From assembly GCA_947652605.1 (NCBI GenBank), contig OX393577.1, forward strand, positions 68,782,108 through 68,846,107: a stretch of 64,000 bases of DNA, given 5' to 3'. The notes under the pieces were generated by a model that did no database searches, was not told the origin of the DNA, and saw only the letters and a program-made list of their open reading frames with translations. Source of the DNA: Elmis aenea. Its lineage: Eukaryota; Arthropoda; Insecta; Coleoptera; Elmidae. The position numbers and the translations under genes are program-made. Of this stretch, positions 12,325 through 24,511 are shown piece after piece; positions within the stretch are counted from its first letter, which is position 1; the number at the start of each line of letters is the position of its first letter.

Positions 12325-12504
12325 TACGAAAAATGGTGTTTTGAAAGTGCCTGGTAATAGAATTAACAGGCAAAAGCTTTGAGAAAGAACGCCGACACTA
12401 CCACGAACTAAATAAGTTATGAAGCATGTTACACACGATATGATCGTATTTGTCATGAGATTTTATGGTCCACAAAAAATTGATAGTACGTAATAGTCAT
12501 TAAC

Positions 12505-12515
12505 CAATCAGGTCG
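12505..12515 (-). promoter_or_regulatory. Conserved group A upstream motif
   Basis: CGACCTGATTG on the minus strand, 181 bp upstream of the A6 start, at the same spacing as in A2. Confidence 0.4.
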
Positions 12516-12864
12516 TTAAATCGAAATTTCAACATAACGCGATTTGTTGATAAAGTTTTTTTATGGTACAAACAGAATGACTATCTACATAATTGAAACC
12601 ACGTAGGTATCAACACACAGGGAATATTATAAGTACGCGAATGAGGAATCGACAAAGCATAAAAAAAGATGGTCTTAATCAAAAATGCATCCTTAGACCA
12701 ATGGAAAAAAAATGGTGAAATAAAAAATACAAGTATTTCTACTAGGCGACTGGAAAATTAAAAAAATTAAACAACAAAGCTTATGTTTTCAAAAAATATG
12801 ATATTAGTCTAGGAATTAAACAACAATCTACAACACGTATGAAATTTTTTTAAAGTAAGAGCAA

Positions 12865-15376
12865 TGTACAGGGTGGCCTATTTTCCATGCCCATACGAAG
12901 TATCTCGGTTATTATCAGAGATAGAAAAAACCAAAGTAGGTAGGCTTGATTTCTTTTTTCGAGAGAAATTCATTACCATAAACAGATTTTTAATATTTTT
13001 TTAAATTTTCGAAATATAGCCAAAAGCCGATTTTTTGCACTTTTCAAAAATGCTAATATCTCGCTTAAACGAAAAGATAGAGAAAAACTTTAAAGAATTT
13101 TTTGCATGGTTGTTCGTCTTTAATAAGATAGCGATGTTAATTTTTTTTTACTCATACGAATATCGATATACTACACCTAACTTTCTTATTTTAAATGGCA
13201 ACCACAGTTGGCTTTGACATGAATCCAAAGCTTATTTTTTGCGCTTTTCAAAAATATACAGGGTGCACCACGACCCTGAGATTCTTTGATAGCTCCTTTA
13301 TTAATAAAAATATCAAAAAATGTTTAATACAAATATTGTGCAAACCTATTTTCTACATAACCTAAAATTATTTTCAAATATACAGGGTGTTTCGTTTGAC
13401 CGGCACATATAAAAATGTAATTTTTTTAAATAGAACACCCTGTATATTTTTACATTTTTGGATTCCTCTATAAATTTACTTTAAAAAATGTAAAAAGTTA
13501 TATGGGTCTTAAGTCGACCGTTTTCGTAAAATTTACATTTTTGTGAAATTTTTGAGCAATACAGCACTTTCATTTTTTTTTAACATTAAAGTTATTTAAA
13601 AAAGCTGTAAAATTTCGTTTAAAATTTAGATTGACAATAAAATAATTAACACTTTGCGCTAGCTACATTTTTAAAATATTATACAGGGTGTTTTTTACGC
13701 TTGGTCAAACTTGTGAAACTTTAAACATCGATAAGTCATTTTTCTTAAATGCAACACCCTGTATATTTCTACATTTTTTTGTAGAGAACCTAATTGTCTT
13801 TCGAAATTATTAAGCATGTCCTATACCTAAAGTTAATATTTTTCGAGCTATCTCGATTTTTATTAGTATTACTAAGGCAATTAAAATATTAAAGTCAGCC
13901 ATGGACGTAAGTCGTAAGTTTTCAAAGAATTTTTAAACAAAAGAATAAAAAGAGCTCCAACTTTAATTTTAGTCCAATAATGTACCCCTTTTCCCCGAAA
14001 TTTATCGTACAAATTGTTTAAAATTATATCCTTGTTCATGTTCTACGCACAGCCGTAGATGTTGTCTCAAAGACTCTAGCGCTCTTGATAACATTTCGGG
14101 GGTTATACCATTAAAAGCAACACAGCAAGTAATGCAGTTGCCGAACACAAAATATCCTAATAGATGGATAGGGCGAGGTAGACCAATCTCCTGGCCACCT
14201 AGGTCACCTGATCTTACCCCTATAGATTTATTTTTGTGGGGACCCATAAAACAGGTGTATCAAGATCCCCCAACAACTGCTGAAGATGTGCAGAACAGGA
14301 TTCGTGTTGCTTTTGATGGTATAACCCCCGAAATGTTATAAAGGGAGCTAGATTCTTTCAGACAAGGTCTACGGCTGTGCGTAGAACAAGGACATAATCT
14401 TCAACAATTTATACGATAAATTTCGGTAAAATGGGGTACATTTTTAGCCTAAAATTAAAGTTGCAGCTCTTTTTATTCTTTTGTTTAAAACTTCTTTGAA
14501 AAATTACGACTTACGTCCATGGCCGACTTTAAAATATTTTAATTGCCTTAGTAATACTAATAAAAATTGAGATAGCTCGAAAAATATTAACTTTAGGTAT
14601 AGGACATGCTTAATAATTTCGAAAGACAATTAAATTCTATACAAGAAAATGTAAAACTATACAGGGTGTTGCATTTAAGAAAAATGACTTATCGATGTTT
14701 AAAGTTTCACAAGTTTGACCAAGCGTAAAAAACACCCCGTATAATATTTTTAAAATGTAGCTAGCGCAAAGTGTTAATTAATCTATTGTCAATCTAAATA
14801 TTAAACGAAATTTTACCGCTTTTTTAAATAACTTTAATGTTAAAAAAAAATGAAAGTGCTGTATCGCTCAAAATTTTCACAAAAATGTAAATTTTACGAA
14901 AACGGTCGTCTTAAGACCCATATAACTTTTTACATTTTTTAAAGTAAATTTATAGAGGAATCCAAAAATGTAAAAATATACAGGGTGTTCTATTTAAAAA
15001 AATTACATTTTTATATGTGCCGGTCAAACGAAACACCCTGTATATTTGAAAATAATTTTAGGTTATGTAGAAAATAAGTTCGCACAATATTTGTATTAAA
15101 CATTTTTTGATATTTTTATTAATAAAGGAGCTATCGAAGAATCTCAGGGTCGTGGTGCACCCTGTATAATTTGCTTATGGTTACTATTTAAAATAATTAA
15201 GTTAGGTGTAATATATTTATATTCGTATGAGTAAAAAAAAATGGCTTTCTTATTAAGGACAAAAAACCATGGCAAAAATGTTTTAAAAGTTTTTCTCTAT
15301 CTTTTCGTTAAAGCGAGATATTTAACATTTTTGAAAATTGCCAAAAATCGGTTTTTGGCTATATTTCGAAAAAATT
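12865..15376. mobile_element. 'TACAGGGTGGCC' element copy 2, interrupted
   Basis: The second copy of the truncated element seen at 4897-5499, split at 13257 by the palindromic Tc1/mariner-type insertion 13259-15164. Flanks outside the insertion match copy 1 nearly base for base. Confidence 0.65.
13259..15164. mobile_element. Palindromic Tc1/mariner-derived fold-back element
   Basis: It starts CAGGGTGCACCACGACC and ends GGTCGTGGTGCACCCTG, flanked on both sides by TA. The two arms, about 13259-14120 and 14310-15164, are inverted copies of each other around a single-copy centre of roughly 185 bp. Both arms carry the end of an IS630/Tc1/mariner transposase gene in opposite orientations: plus strand at 14132-14420 reads PPRSPDLTPIDLFLWGPIK (the D of SPDL is the likely last catalytic acid) and minus strand at 14002-14110 repeats the C-terminal GITPEMLSRALESLRQ. 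No intact transposase, so the element is non-autonomous. The paralogous segment at about 5290 is the empty site. Confidence 0.88.
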
Positions 15377-15600
15377 CTTCCTAATAACCTCTGTACTAGG
15401 AGGGCTACGGTAGTTTTGCTACAAGATTTAAATTTAGCATCAAATTAAAACTTTTTTAGTATTACATTTTAAAGTATTTCTTGCTAAGCCGAAAAACATC
15501 CTAAAGCAATTACTGCATTTATTAAGTGTCTATAACGGGATGTTAATTTTATATTGATACTAAAAGCGATTTCGCATAACATAACAACTAAAATACATAC

Positions 15601-16602
15601 CAAATGCGCCATATCTTCGCTTTCAAATGCTGAATACGTAAGTAAACAGATATATACCCAAGATCTGATCTGTCTGATCATAACATTCACATTAAACGAA
15701 TTTAATTGCCAAGCGGTAGCTAACATAAACACGTCATTTATCTGTGCTAGAGTGGTTAAAGCAAATCCTAAATAAATCCATGGAGTCACTATTTTACTTA
15801 AGTGATTTAACATAAAAAATGCTGTGGAATATAATCGGCGAAATATTTATTGTTCCAGTGAACGCTCTTCCTTTTTAGTCGATTTTTGCAAACAAAGCAG
15901 TCTGTTTTCTTCTTGTTCAGTCAACCTACGTTTTAAAATTAATTTTAACTTATCAGAAGAATTTTTTGCTATAGTAAGCCCAATGGTCAAATTAAACACG
16001 AACTGATGTCCTACTGTAACAGAGCCAAATAAGCTAATCACAACTAAAAAAATTCTTAAATATTCCCGCAAATGTAACTGATATTTTACATGAAGGAATA
16101 GGTAAATCAGAATGTACGCCACAATTGAAATACAAGTTAGAAATCCTTTAGTTTTTAGCCTCTTCATGTCCTTTGCAGACACTAATCTACTGATAATGTA
16201 CGGCTTTTTGTCAAAAATAGTAATCCAACTGTTAATTACCGCAGCCCATTCGTGGTTATTTACAACACAAATTCCCAAATAAATTGTGGCTAACATTTGG
16301 GCAAACAAATCAGAAAATAGTTCCAAAGTAGACATCGCCTTCTATGACGAGCTCAAAGCAATTTGGTGTATATAATAAGGAATTGTAATAACTACTAAGA
16401 TGTATAACAACTTGCCGATAAACATAACAAATTTTGATTTTGTAAGAGGTTGATCGGTTAATTTTTTACACTTGATATTAAATGGCAGAATTCCAATCAA
16501 ACAAGTTAGTTTATACAAATCGCTTATTGAACAAACCGTGCAGCATGGTGTATATTTAAATTTACGAAAATTGAATAACACACGTTTGTTGCTATTTTCC
16601 AT
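15601..16602 (-). pseudogene. GR A7: chimeric gustatory receptor exon with two stops
   Basis: A GR exon starting MENSNKRVLFNFRKFKY at 16602, an N-terminus otherwise found only in A12, joined after about residue 50 to a body matching A3. This suggests gene conversion or unequal exchange between distant units. Lesions: TGG to TAG at 16342-16344 in SSSWKAM (the codon is Trp in the other copies), and the 6-bp deletion making TAA at 15847-15849, shared with A5. Length plus six equals 1008 bp. Phase-0 GTATGT donor at 15600. It is not expected to make a receptor. Confidence 0.87.
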
Positions 16603-16679
16603 TGCGAAGGTAATTTTCGACAATAACTTGATTATTAAATACAGTATGAAAAGCTACGCCTTTACTACAACATATACAA

Positions 16680-16917
16680 CATATAATATGGAATTGTAAC
16701 ATTTATTGAAATGTATAAGAGAATGCCAATATACTTAACAAATTTTGATTTAGTTAGTAACAGGTTCAGCGGTTAATTTTTTACACTTGATATTAAATGG
16801 CAAAATACCAATTAAAAAACACAGCTTATACAAACTGCTTATTGAACAAACTGTACAGCACGGAGAATATTTCTGTTTACGAAGATTAAACAGCAGAGGT
16901 TTCTTGTTGTTTTCCAT
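16680..16917 (-). pseudogene. GR A8: 5' fragment of a gustatory receptor exon
   Basis: Only the first quarter of a group A exon survives: MENNKKPLLFNLRKQKYSPCC to KCKKLTAEPVT, then a 4-bp repeat (TAGT, near 16755) breaks the frame, and after IPYYI the homology stops at about 16680 where the A7 upstream region begins. The 5' flank matches A3; the sequence after KKLTAEPV matches A4 and A9. It is a scrambled leftover of the exchange that built A7. The upstream motif remains at 17085-17095 with one mismatch. Confidence 0.8.
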
Positions 16918-17922
16918 TAGGAAAAATGATTTCCTGTAATATAATGCACTAGTAAAAGGTATGGGAAAGAACGCCGATACTACCACAAACTGAATAACTT
17001 ATAAAACATATTACACACGATTTGATCCTAATAGCCATGACATTTTATTCACTAAAAAAAATAATGGTACCCAATATTCGTTAAACAATCAAGTCGTGGA
17101 ATCTAAATTTCCAACAAAACGCGATCTGTTAATAAAGTTGTTTATGGTTACAGACCCAATGACAATCTACATAAATAAAACCATGTAAAAGAATGTTACA
17201 AGAACACGAATGAGGAATCAACAGAGTATAATAAGAAAGATTGTCTGAAACATGGCTGCGTGCTCAGACCGATACTCTTGTTGTTCATGATGGATGAAGC
17301 AATGAAAATATTAAAAGGCAAGTATTTCAACTACGGCACTAGAGATGAAAAAAAATATTAAAAAACCTATTATCACAGGTGATGGCATTAATCTCGAAAT
17401 CAAAAAACAATCGACAGCACGTATGAGAGATTTTAAAAAGTGATCAAACAGTAGCTTTGCGTAATGTTTTACTTTTGCAGTATCTCGCTCTTTTAACTTG
17501 TTGGCCCTTTAACAAAATAACGGTAGGTATATCAAACAGTATCGATATAATTATGATAGCGTCCATCCCTACTAAAGATAATGAACTTGCTTCATGTTAC
17601 CGTTTTAGATTTGCAGTATCTCAACAATTAAAGAAAATAATGCACAGCAAACGACATGAGTTGATTTTCAGTTCTTCCTAATAACCTCTGTACTAAGAGG
17701 GCCATGTAGTTATAAATTTGCTACTAGATTTGAATTAAGCATCAAAATAAACGATTTTTTATTTTCACCTATTAAAGTATTTTTTTGCGGAACCGAAAAA
17801 AATCATAAAGCAATTAGGTACTGCATTTCTTAATTGGCTAAAACGGGAAGTCAATGTATTATTGTTACTAAGAGGCTTCGTAATAATATGGCAAATTAAT
17901 TTTTATACTTAAAAATACATAC

Positions 17923-18924
17923 CATACTCGTCAAATCTTCGACTTCAAGAGCTCCATATAAAAGTAAACCGACATATACCCAAGATCTGATCTGTCTGGT
18001 TATGACATTCATATTAAACGAATTTAATTGCCAAGCTGTTGCTAACATAAACACGTCATTTACCTGTGCAAGCATGGCTAAAGCACATCCCAGATAAAGC
18101 CATGGGTTCGCCAATTTACCAAAGTGTACTAATTGAAAAAATGCTGTAGAATGCAAACGGCGAATTGTTTTAACTGATTGTTCCAGTGTACTTTCTTCCT
18201 TTTTAGTCGCTTTTTGAAAATAAAGCATTTTGTTTTCTTCTTGTACAGTCAACCTACGTTTTAAAATTAATTTTAACTTTCCATAACAATGTTTTGTTAT
18301 AGTCATTCCAATGGTTGAATTAAACATGCATTGAAGTCCCACTGTTACAGAGCCAAATAGGCTAAGCACAACTAACAAATTCCTTAAATATTCACCCAAA
18401 TGATATTTTAAAAGAAGGAATAGGTAAGTCAAAATGTATGCTACAATTGAAATACAACTTAGAAACCCTTTAGTTTTTAGCCTCTTCATGTCCTTTGCAG
18501 GCACTATTCTACTGACATAGTACGGCTTTTCATCAAAAATAGTAATCCAACTGTTAATTACCACGGCCCATTCGTCGTTATTTACAATATTATTGCTCCA
18601 ATAGGTTATGGCTACCATCTGCGCAAACAAATCAGAAAATTGTTGCAAAGTTGACATTGCCTTCCATGACGAGCTCAATGAAATTTGGTAAATATAATAT
18701 GGAATTGTAACATTTATTGAAATGTATAAGAGAATGCCAATATACTTAACAAATTTTGATTTAGTAACAGGTTCAGCGGTTAATTTTTTACACTTGATAT
18801 TAAATGGCAAAATGCCAAATAAAAAAGACAGTTTATACAAATCGCTTATTGCACAAACTGTACAGCACGGAGAATATTTTCGTTTACAAAGATTGAACAG
18901 CACACGTTTTTTGTTGTTTTCCAT
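17923..18924 (-). CDS. GR A9: intact gustatory receptor first exon
   Basis: An intact 334-codon GR exon starting MENNKKRVLFNLCKRKYSPCC at 18924 (an upstream in-frame Met at 18960 is less likely). It differs from A4 at only a few residues, for example STLQQFSDLF against STLQLFSDLF and LYLGCALAML against LYIGCALTML, so the pair comes from a recent duplication. It has the same architecture: six membrane segments, a long loop between segments four and five, AWQLNSFNMNVITRQIRSW near the end, and a phase-0 ATG|GTATGT donor at 17922. Its immediate upstream sequence resembles A2 and A6, not A4, so promoter and exon have different histories. No exon for the last membrane segment is seen downstream. 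Confidence 0.9.
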
Positions 18925-19096
18925 TACGAAAAATGGTTTTTTAAAAGAATTCACAGGCAAAAGCTTTGAGAAAGAACGCCGACACTACCACGAACTAAAT
19001 AAGTTATAAAACATGTTACACTACACACGATATGATCGTATTTGTCATGAGATTTTATGGTCTACAAAAAATTTATAGTACGTAATAGTCATTAAC

Positions 19097-19107
19097 CAAT
19101 CAGGTCG
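19097..19107 (-). promoter_or_regulatory. Conserved group A upstream motif
   Basis: CGACCTGATTG on the minus strand, 173 bp upstream of the A9 start. Confidence 0.4.
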
Positions 19108-19466
19108 TTAAATCGAAATTTCAACATAACACGATTTGTTAATAAAGTTTTTTTATGGTACAAACAGAATGACTATCTACATAATTGAAACCATGTAGGT
19201 ATCAACACACAGGGAATATTATAAGTACGCGAATGAGGAATCGACAAAGTATGAAAAAAAGATGGTCTTAATCAAAAATGCATCCTTAGACCAATAAAAA
19301 AAATTAAAAATGGTGAATAAAAAAATACAAGTATTTCAACTAGGCGACTGGAAAATTAAAAAAATAAAACAACAAAGCTTATGTTTTCAAAAAATATGAT
19401 ATTAGTCTAGGAATTAAACAACAATCTACAACATGTATGAAAAATTTTTAAAGTAAGAGCAATGTA

Positions 19467-20176
19467 CAGGGTGGCCTATTTTCGATGCCCATACAGGGTG
19501 TCTCGGTTATTATCAGAAATAGAAAAAAACATAGGCTTGATTTCAGATTTTTAATATTTTTTTAAATTTTCGAAATATAGCCAAAAGCCGATTTTTTGCA
19601 CTTTTCAAAAATGCTAATATCTCGCTTAAACGAAAAGATGGAGAAAAACTTTAAAGAAATTTTTTGCATGGTTTTTCGTCTTTAATAAGATAGCGATGTT
19701 AATTTTTTTTTACTCATACGAATATCGATATATTACACCTAATTTTCTTATTTTAAATGGCAACCATAGTTGGCGTTGAGATGAATCCAAATCTTATTTT
19801 TTGCGCTTTTAAAAAATATAATTTGCTTATGGTTACTATTTAAAATAATTAAGTTAGGTGTAATATATCGATATTCGTATGAGTAAAAAAAAATTTAACA
19901 TGGCTTTCTTATTAAGGACAAAAAACCATGGCAAAAATGTTTTAAAAGTTTTTCTCTATCTTTTCGTTAAAGCGAGATATTTAACATTTTTGAAAAGTTC
20001 CAAAAATCGATTTTGGGCTATATTTCGAAAATTAAAAAAGACATCAAAAATCTGTTTGCGGCAATGGATTTCTCTCAAAAAAAAAAAAAAATAACTCGAG
20101 ACTACGTAATTAGTATTTTTCTATCTCTGATAATAACCGAGATACTCTGTATGGACATCGAAAATAGGCCACCCAG
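19467..20176. mobile_element. Complete 'TACAGGGTGGCC' inverted-repeat element
   Basis: The left end TA-CAGGGTGGCCTATTTTCGATGTCC-like sequence recurs inverted at about 20125-20176 (GGACATCGAAAATAGGCCACCC), and the interior is largely palindromic. TA flanks both ends, as expected for a Tc1/mariner-type MITE. No coding capacity; the short frames at 19879-20276 are repeat products. Confidence 0.7.
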
Positions 20177-20481
20177 TACAGAGATAATAAACAGTTGTTT
20201 GAATTTTGCAGTGTTTCTAAAGTTTAAGAAAATAAAGCACAAAAACGACATTAGGTTTTTTTTTAATAACCCTTGAACTAAGAGTTCTACAATAATTTTG
20301 CTAAATGATTCGAGTTTAGCATCAAAATAAACATTTTGTTTGTTTGTTAAATTGAAGTGAATTATTACTTAATTACTGAATTTCTTGACCCCGTGGTAAA
20401 ATCGAAATTTCAATTTTCTGTATTTGTGCAAAGGTGTCGCAATAATGTGCGGAATTGTATTTAAATCATTAAAATACATAC

Positions 20482-21483
20482 CACATTTGCTATCTCTTCG
20501 GCTTCATTTGTGCCATATATAAGTAAACAGATATATACACAAGTTCTGATCTGTCTGATTATAACACTCATATTAAACGAATCTAATTGCCAAGCTGTTG
20601 CTAACATAAACACGTCATTTATCTGTGCTAGCATAGTTACAGCACATCCTAGATATATCCATGGGCTCGACATTTTAATAAATAGAATTAAGTGACAGAA
20701 AATTGCGGAATGCAAACGGCGAAAAGTTTTAAGAGATTGCTCCAGTGAGTCATTTTTAGTCGCTCTTAGAAAACAAAGCGTTTTGTTTTCTTCTTGCAAG
20801 GTCAACCTACGTGTCAACATTGATTCTAACTTTTTATAAGAACTTTTTAATACAAGTATTCCAATGCTTCCTTCATACACACCTAGAAGTCCTACTACAC
20901 AAGAACCAAATAGGCTAAGCACGACTAAAACAATTCTTACGTATTCACCCAAATGTAACTGATATTTCAAATGAAGGAATAGATAAATCAGAATGTATGC
21001 CCAAACAAAAAAACAGTTTAGTAGACCTTTAGTTTTTAGCCTCTTGATGTCCGCTACAGGCACAAACCTACTGACACAATACGGCTTTTCGTCAAAAATT
21101 GTAATCCAACTATTAATTACCGCAGCCCATTCGTGGCTATTAAGAAAACAATTTCCCCAATAAGCTAGAGCTACCAATTGGGCAGACAAATCGGAAAATA
21201 GTTCCAAAGTAGACAACGCCTTCCATGACGAGCTCAACGCAATTTGGTAAATATAATATGGAACTGTAAAAACTACTAAAATGTATATTAACTTGCCGAT
21301 AAACAACATAAATTTTGATTTTGTAAGAGGTTGATCGGTTAATTTCTTACACTTGATTTTAAACGGTAAAATGCCAATTAAAACACATAGCTTATACAAA
21401 CTGCTTATTGAACAAACTGTACAGCACGGAGAATATTTTCGTTTACAAAGATTGAACAGCACACGTTTTTTGTTGTTTTCCAT
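20482..21483 (-). CDS. GR A10: intact gustatory receptor first exon
   Basis: An intact 334-codon group A GR exon starting MENNKKRVLFNLCKRKYSPCC at 21483; the in-frame Met at 21525 lies in the conserved 5' flank. It is clearly divergent from A4 and A9: loop sequence KKLESMLTRRLTLQEENKTLC, EEIANV at the exon end, and LLGVYEGSIGILV after the fourth membrane segment. A1 is its closest relative in the loop. Phase-0 GTATGT donor at 20481. Six predicted membrane segments and the N-terminal SLYKLCVLIGILPFKIKCKKL. The last membrane segment is not encoded nearby. Ligand unknown. Confidence 0.9.
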
Positions 21484-21683
21484 TAGGAAAAATGGTATAA
21501 AAAAAAAATTAATATAAGAATTCACTAGTTAAAGGTATGAGAAAGAATGCCGATACGACCAAGAACTAAATAAATTGTAAAACGATAAAAACCTCACGTA
21601 TACATATTACACACGATTTGATCTTAATAGCCATGAGATTTTTATACGCCACAAAAAATTAATAGTACGTAATATTCATTAAA

Positions 21684-21694
21684 CAATCAGGTCG
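21684..21694 (-). promoter_or_regulatory. Conserved group A upstream motif
   Basis: CGACCTGATTG on the minus strand, 201 bp upstream of the A10 start. Confidence 0.4.
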
Positions 21695-22177
21695 TTAAAT
21701 CAAAATTATTATTAAAGCCATGTATAGATAGTACCTATAGATGGATAGCACGTGTTGCTTAATGGAGTCTCCCACAGGGAGAAAGGAAAGAGGCAGATCC
21801 CGAAGATCGTGGAGGATTGAAATAGATATAGCGATGGAAAGGAGAGGCCTACAAGGCGGAGAATGGCAAGATCGAGACACATGGAGACAGCGGTTGTGAA
21901 AAGGAAGACAGCGACAACACGAATGAGGAATCGACAGAGTATAATAAAAAAGATGACCTTTAATAAGGATGCTTACCCAGGCCAATACTTGTTGGTCATG
22001 ATGGATGAAGCAATTAAAATGGTAAAATAAAAAATAGGAGTATTTTAACTAATGAACTAGAAATGAAAAAAAATATATATAAGTACATGTGATATAGTAT
22101 TAGGTCTCGAAATCAAATACAATCTACAGCACGGATAAAGTTTTAAAAAGTGAAGGGTGAAGAGTTTTTTAATACAG

Positions 22178-22390
22178 ATATAACTATGCTCGATTCAAAC
22201 ACGCCTAGAAGTCCTACTGTAACAGAGCCAAATAGGCTAAGCAAAATTAAAAAAACTCTTAAATATTCACGCAAATGTAACTGATATTTCAAAAGAAGGA
22301 ATAGGTAAGTCAAAATGTATACCGGAATTAAAATACAAGTTAGAAATCCTTTAGCTCTTAGCCTCTTATGTCCTTTACAGGCACTAATTG
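22178..22390 (-). pseudogene. GR A11: internal fragment of a gustatory receptor exon
   Basis: A short stretch matching the region from LVPAKDMKRLK to the fourth membrane segment of group A (reads ...LKDF...YLFLLKYQLHLREYLR... with a frameshift where CTTCATGTCC of siblings is CTTATGTCC). No start, no donor. It shows that a further GR unit once stood here; the rest was replaced by the repeat at 22400-23030. Confidence 0.75.
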
Positions 22391-22399
22391 CGTAAAATT

Positions 22400-23030
22400 C
22401 TCTTTGCGCAAAAAATTACCTTTGGTTTGGTGCCCGTTCTATGTTCCCGAGATATATCGATTATATCTAAGCGGGTCGATGAACAATCGATCTGCTCAAA
22501 TTTTTATTAACAACACTCGTTATTGCTCTTTAAAACCGAATAAATGATTATTCGTACTACTCGCGCTGCGCGCTCGTACTTAACGGGTCTGTTGACCATT
22601 ACGGTTAAAATAGTCTTTAAGCGTAATAATATTTATGCGCAAAGAATTACCTTTCGTTTGGAGCAAGTCTCATGTTTCTAAGTGGTCTCGTTCCTGAGAT
22701 ATATCGATAACAGCCAGGGGGGTCTTTTTTGGAGGTGATTAATCGATCGGCTCAAATTTTCATTTACTACAATTTTTATTGCTTACTAAACTCGAATAAA
22801 TCGATATACGTACTACTCGCGCTGCGCTTTTCAAATTCTATTAATTGTTAACCGAACTACTCGCGCTCGCACGCAATATGCCCACGTGGAATTCTCTTTG
22901 TGCAAAGAATTGCTTTTTTGAGCAAATCCCTTGTTTTGAAGTGGTACCGTTATCAACATATTTAATAATAATATCATGGATTAACTTTATTTATGCATCA
23001 TATCCCAGCCGTGCGCCATTGAGTTAAGTT
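22400..23030. repeat. Diverged repeats around 'CTACTCGCGCTGCGC'
   Basis: The words CTACTCGCGCTGCGC or close variants occur at about 22557, 22813 and 22855, each next to 'TTCTCTTTGCGCAAAGAATT'-type sequence and a 'GAGATATATCGAT' stretch. This looks like a locally repeated element. Base composition is more GC-rich than the surroundings. No coding region supported. Confidence 0.5.
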
Positions 23031-23527
23031 ACTTATGTATGTAGCTGCTTTCAGTATCTATTAAACTGTCACCAGATGGAAAATGAAAAAAAAATTAAAA
23101 CAACAAAACTTAAGTTCCAAATAATGTGGTAGTCTCGGAAGCAGTAAACAATCTCTAAAACGTATAACAAATTTCCAAAAAAGAGCATTGTAAGCAAACA
23201 AGCAAACACTCGTTTTATGAAATGTTCTAGTTTTGCAGTATTCCGAAAATCAAAGCGAATAATTCACAACAAATGACACAATTTTTTTTTATAACCTCTG
23301 CGCTAAGAGGGCCATGATAATTTTGCTGTAGGATTTGAACCAAGTAGGTATTAAAACTTTTAGCAATATATTTTAATGTTTTTTTTTTTGTTAAACTATC
23401 TAATATTAAGGATGTGTTAGTGCAATTTATAACCCTGTGGTAAAAACTCGACGTCAATTTTCTAGTATCACTAAAAACGCTTCTCAATGATATAACAAAT
23501 TATTATATTGTACATAAAAATACATAC

Positions 23528-24511
23528 CACACTCGCCATATCTTCAGCTGCGTTTGCTCCATATAAAAGTAAAGAGATATATACCCAAGATCTGATCTGT
23601 CTGATTAATACACTCATATTAAACGAATTTAATTGCCAAGCTGTTGCTAACATGAACACGTCATTTATCTCTGCTAGAATGGTTACAGCACATCCTAGAT
23701 ATAAGCATGGGGTCGCCAGTTCACAAAACATCATGGCGTGAAGAAAAATTGCCGAATGCAAACGGCGAAAAGTCTTAAGAGTCTGTTCGGACGAACTTTC
23801 TTCCCCATTATTCGCATTTTGTTCCACAGTCAACCTACGTTTTAACATTAATTTCAACATCTTATAAGAACTTTTGAAAGCAATTGTCCCAATGCTAGCT
23901 TCAAAAATGCTTTGATTTCCTACTGTTAAGGCACCAAAGAGCCCAAGTACCACTAAAAAAATTCTTAAATATTCAAGTAATTGTAACTGATAATTTAATT
24001 GAAGTAATAGGTAAGCCGCAAGGTATGCCCAAACAAAAAACCAATTTAGTAGACCTTCGATTTTTAACTTCATCATGGCTTTTACAGGAACTAATCTATC
24101 AATGCTGTACGGCTTTTCGTCGAAAATAGTTATCCAACTATTAATTACCGCAGCCCATTCGTCGCTAAAAACCGCACAATTTCCCCAATAAATTATGGCT
24201 AGCATTTGAGCAAACAAATCGGAAAAAAGTTGCAAAGTCGACATTGCCTTCCATGACGAGCTCAACGCAATTTGGTGCATGTAATATGGAATTGTAACAA
24301 CTACTGAAATGTATAATAACTTGCCGATGTACATCATAAATTTTGATTTTGTAACAGGTTGATCGGTCAATTTTTTGCACTTGATATTAAATGGCAGAAT
24401 TCCAATTAAACAAGTTAGTTTATACAAATCGCTTATTGAACAAACCGTGCAACATGGTGTATATTTAAATTTACGAAAATTGAATAACACACGTTTGTTG
24501 CTATTTTCCAT
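23528..24511 (-). CDS. GR A12: intact, divergent gustatory receptor first exon
   Basis: An intact 328-codon GR exon starting MENSNKRVLFNFRKFKYTPCC at 24511. Shorter than its siblings because the loop between the fourth and fifth membrane segments lacks several residues (RRLTVEQNANNGEESSSEQ). Other group-specific features are present: SDLYKLTCLIGILPFNIKCKKL, SSSWKAMSTLQLFSDLF, NDVFMLATAWQLNSFNMSVLIRQIRSW. Phase-0 GTATGT donor at 23527. It is the apparent donor of the N-terminus and start-proximal flank of the chimeric A7. It is the most upstream unit of group A. No exon for the final membrane segment seen. Confidence 0.9.

Noticed and set aside
13035..13217. 60-codon frame, identical at 5071-5253
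   Set aside because: Lies within the TACAGGGTGGCC inverted-repeat element; identity is due to segmental duplication.
21695..21985. Minus-strand frame of 96 codons upstream of A10
   Set aside because: The plus strand of this stretch reads like a degraded retrotransposon tail (AGGCAGATCCCGAAGATCG); no receptor or other domain in the minus frame.
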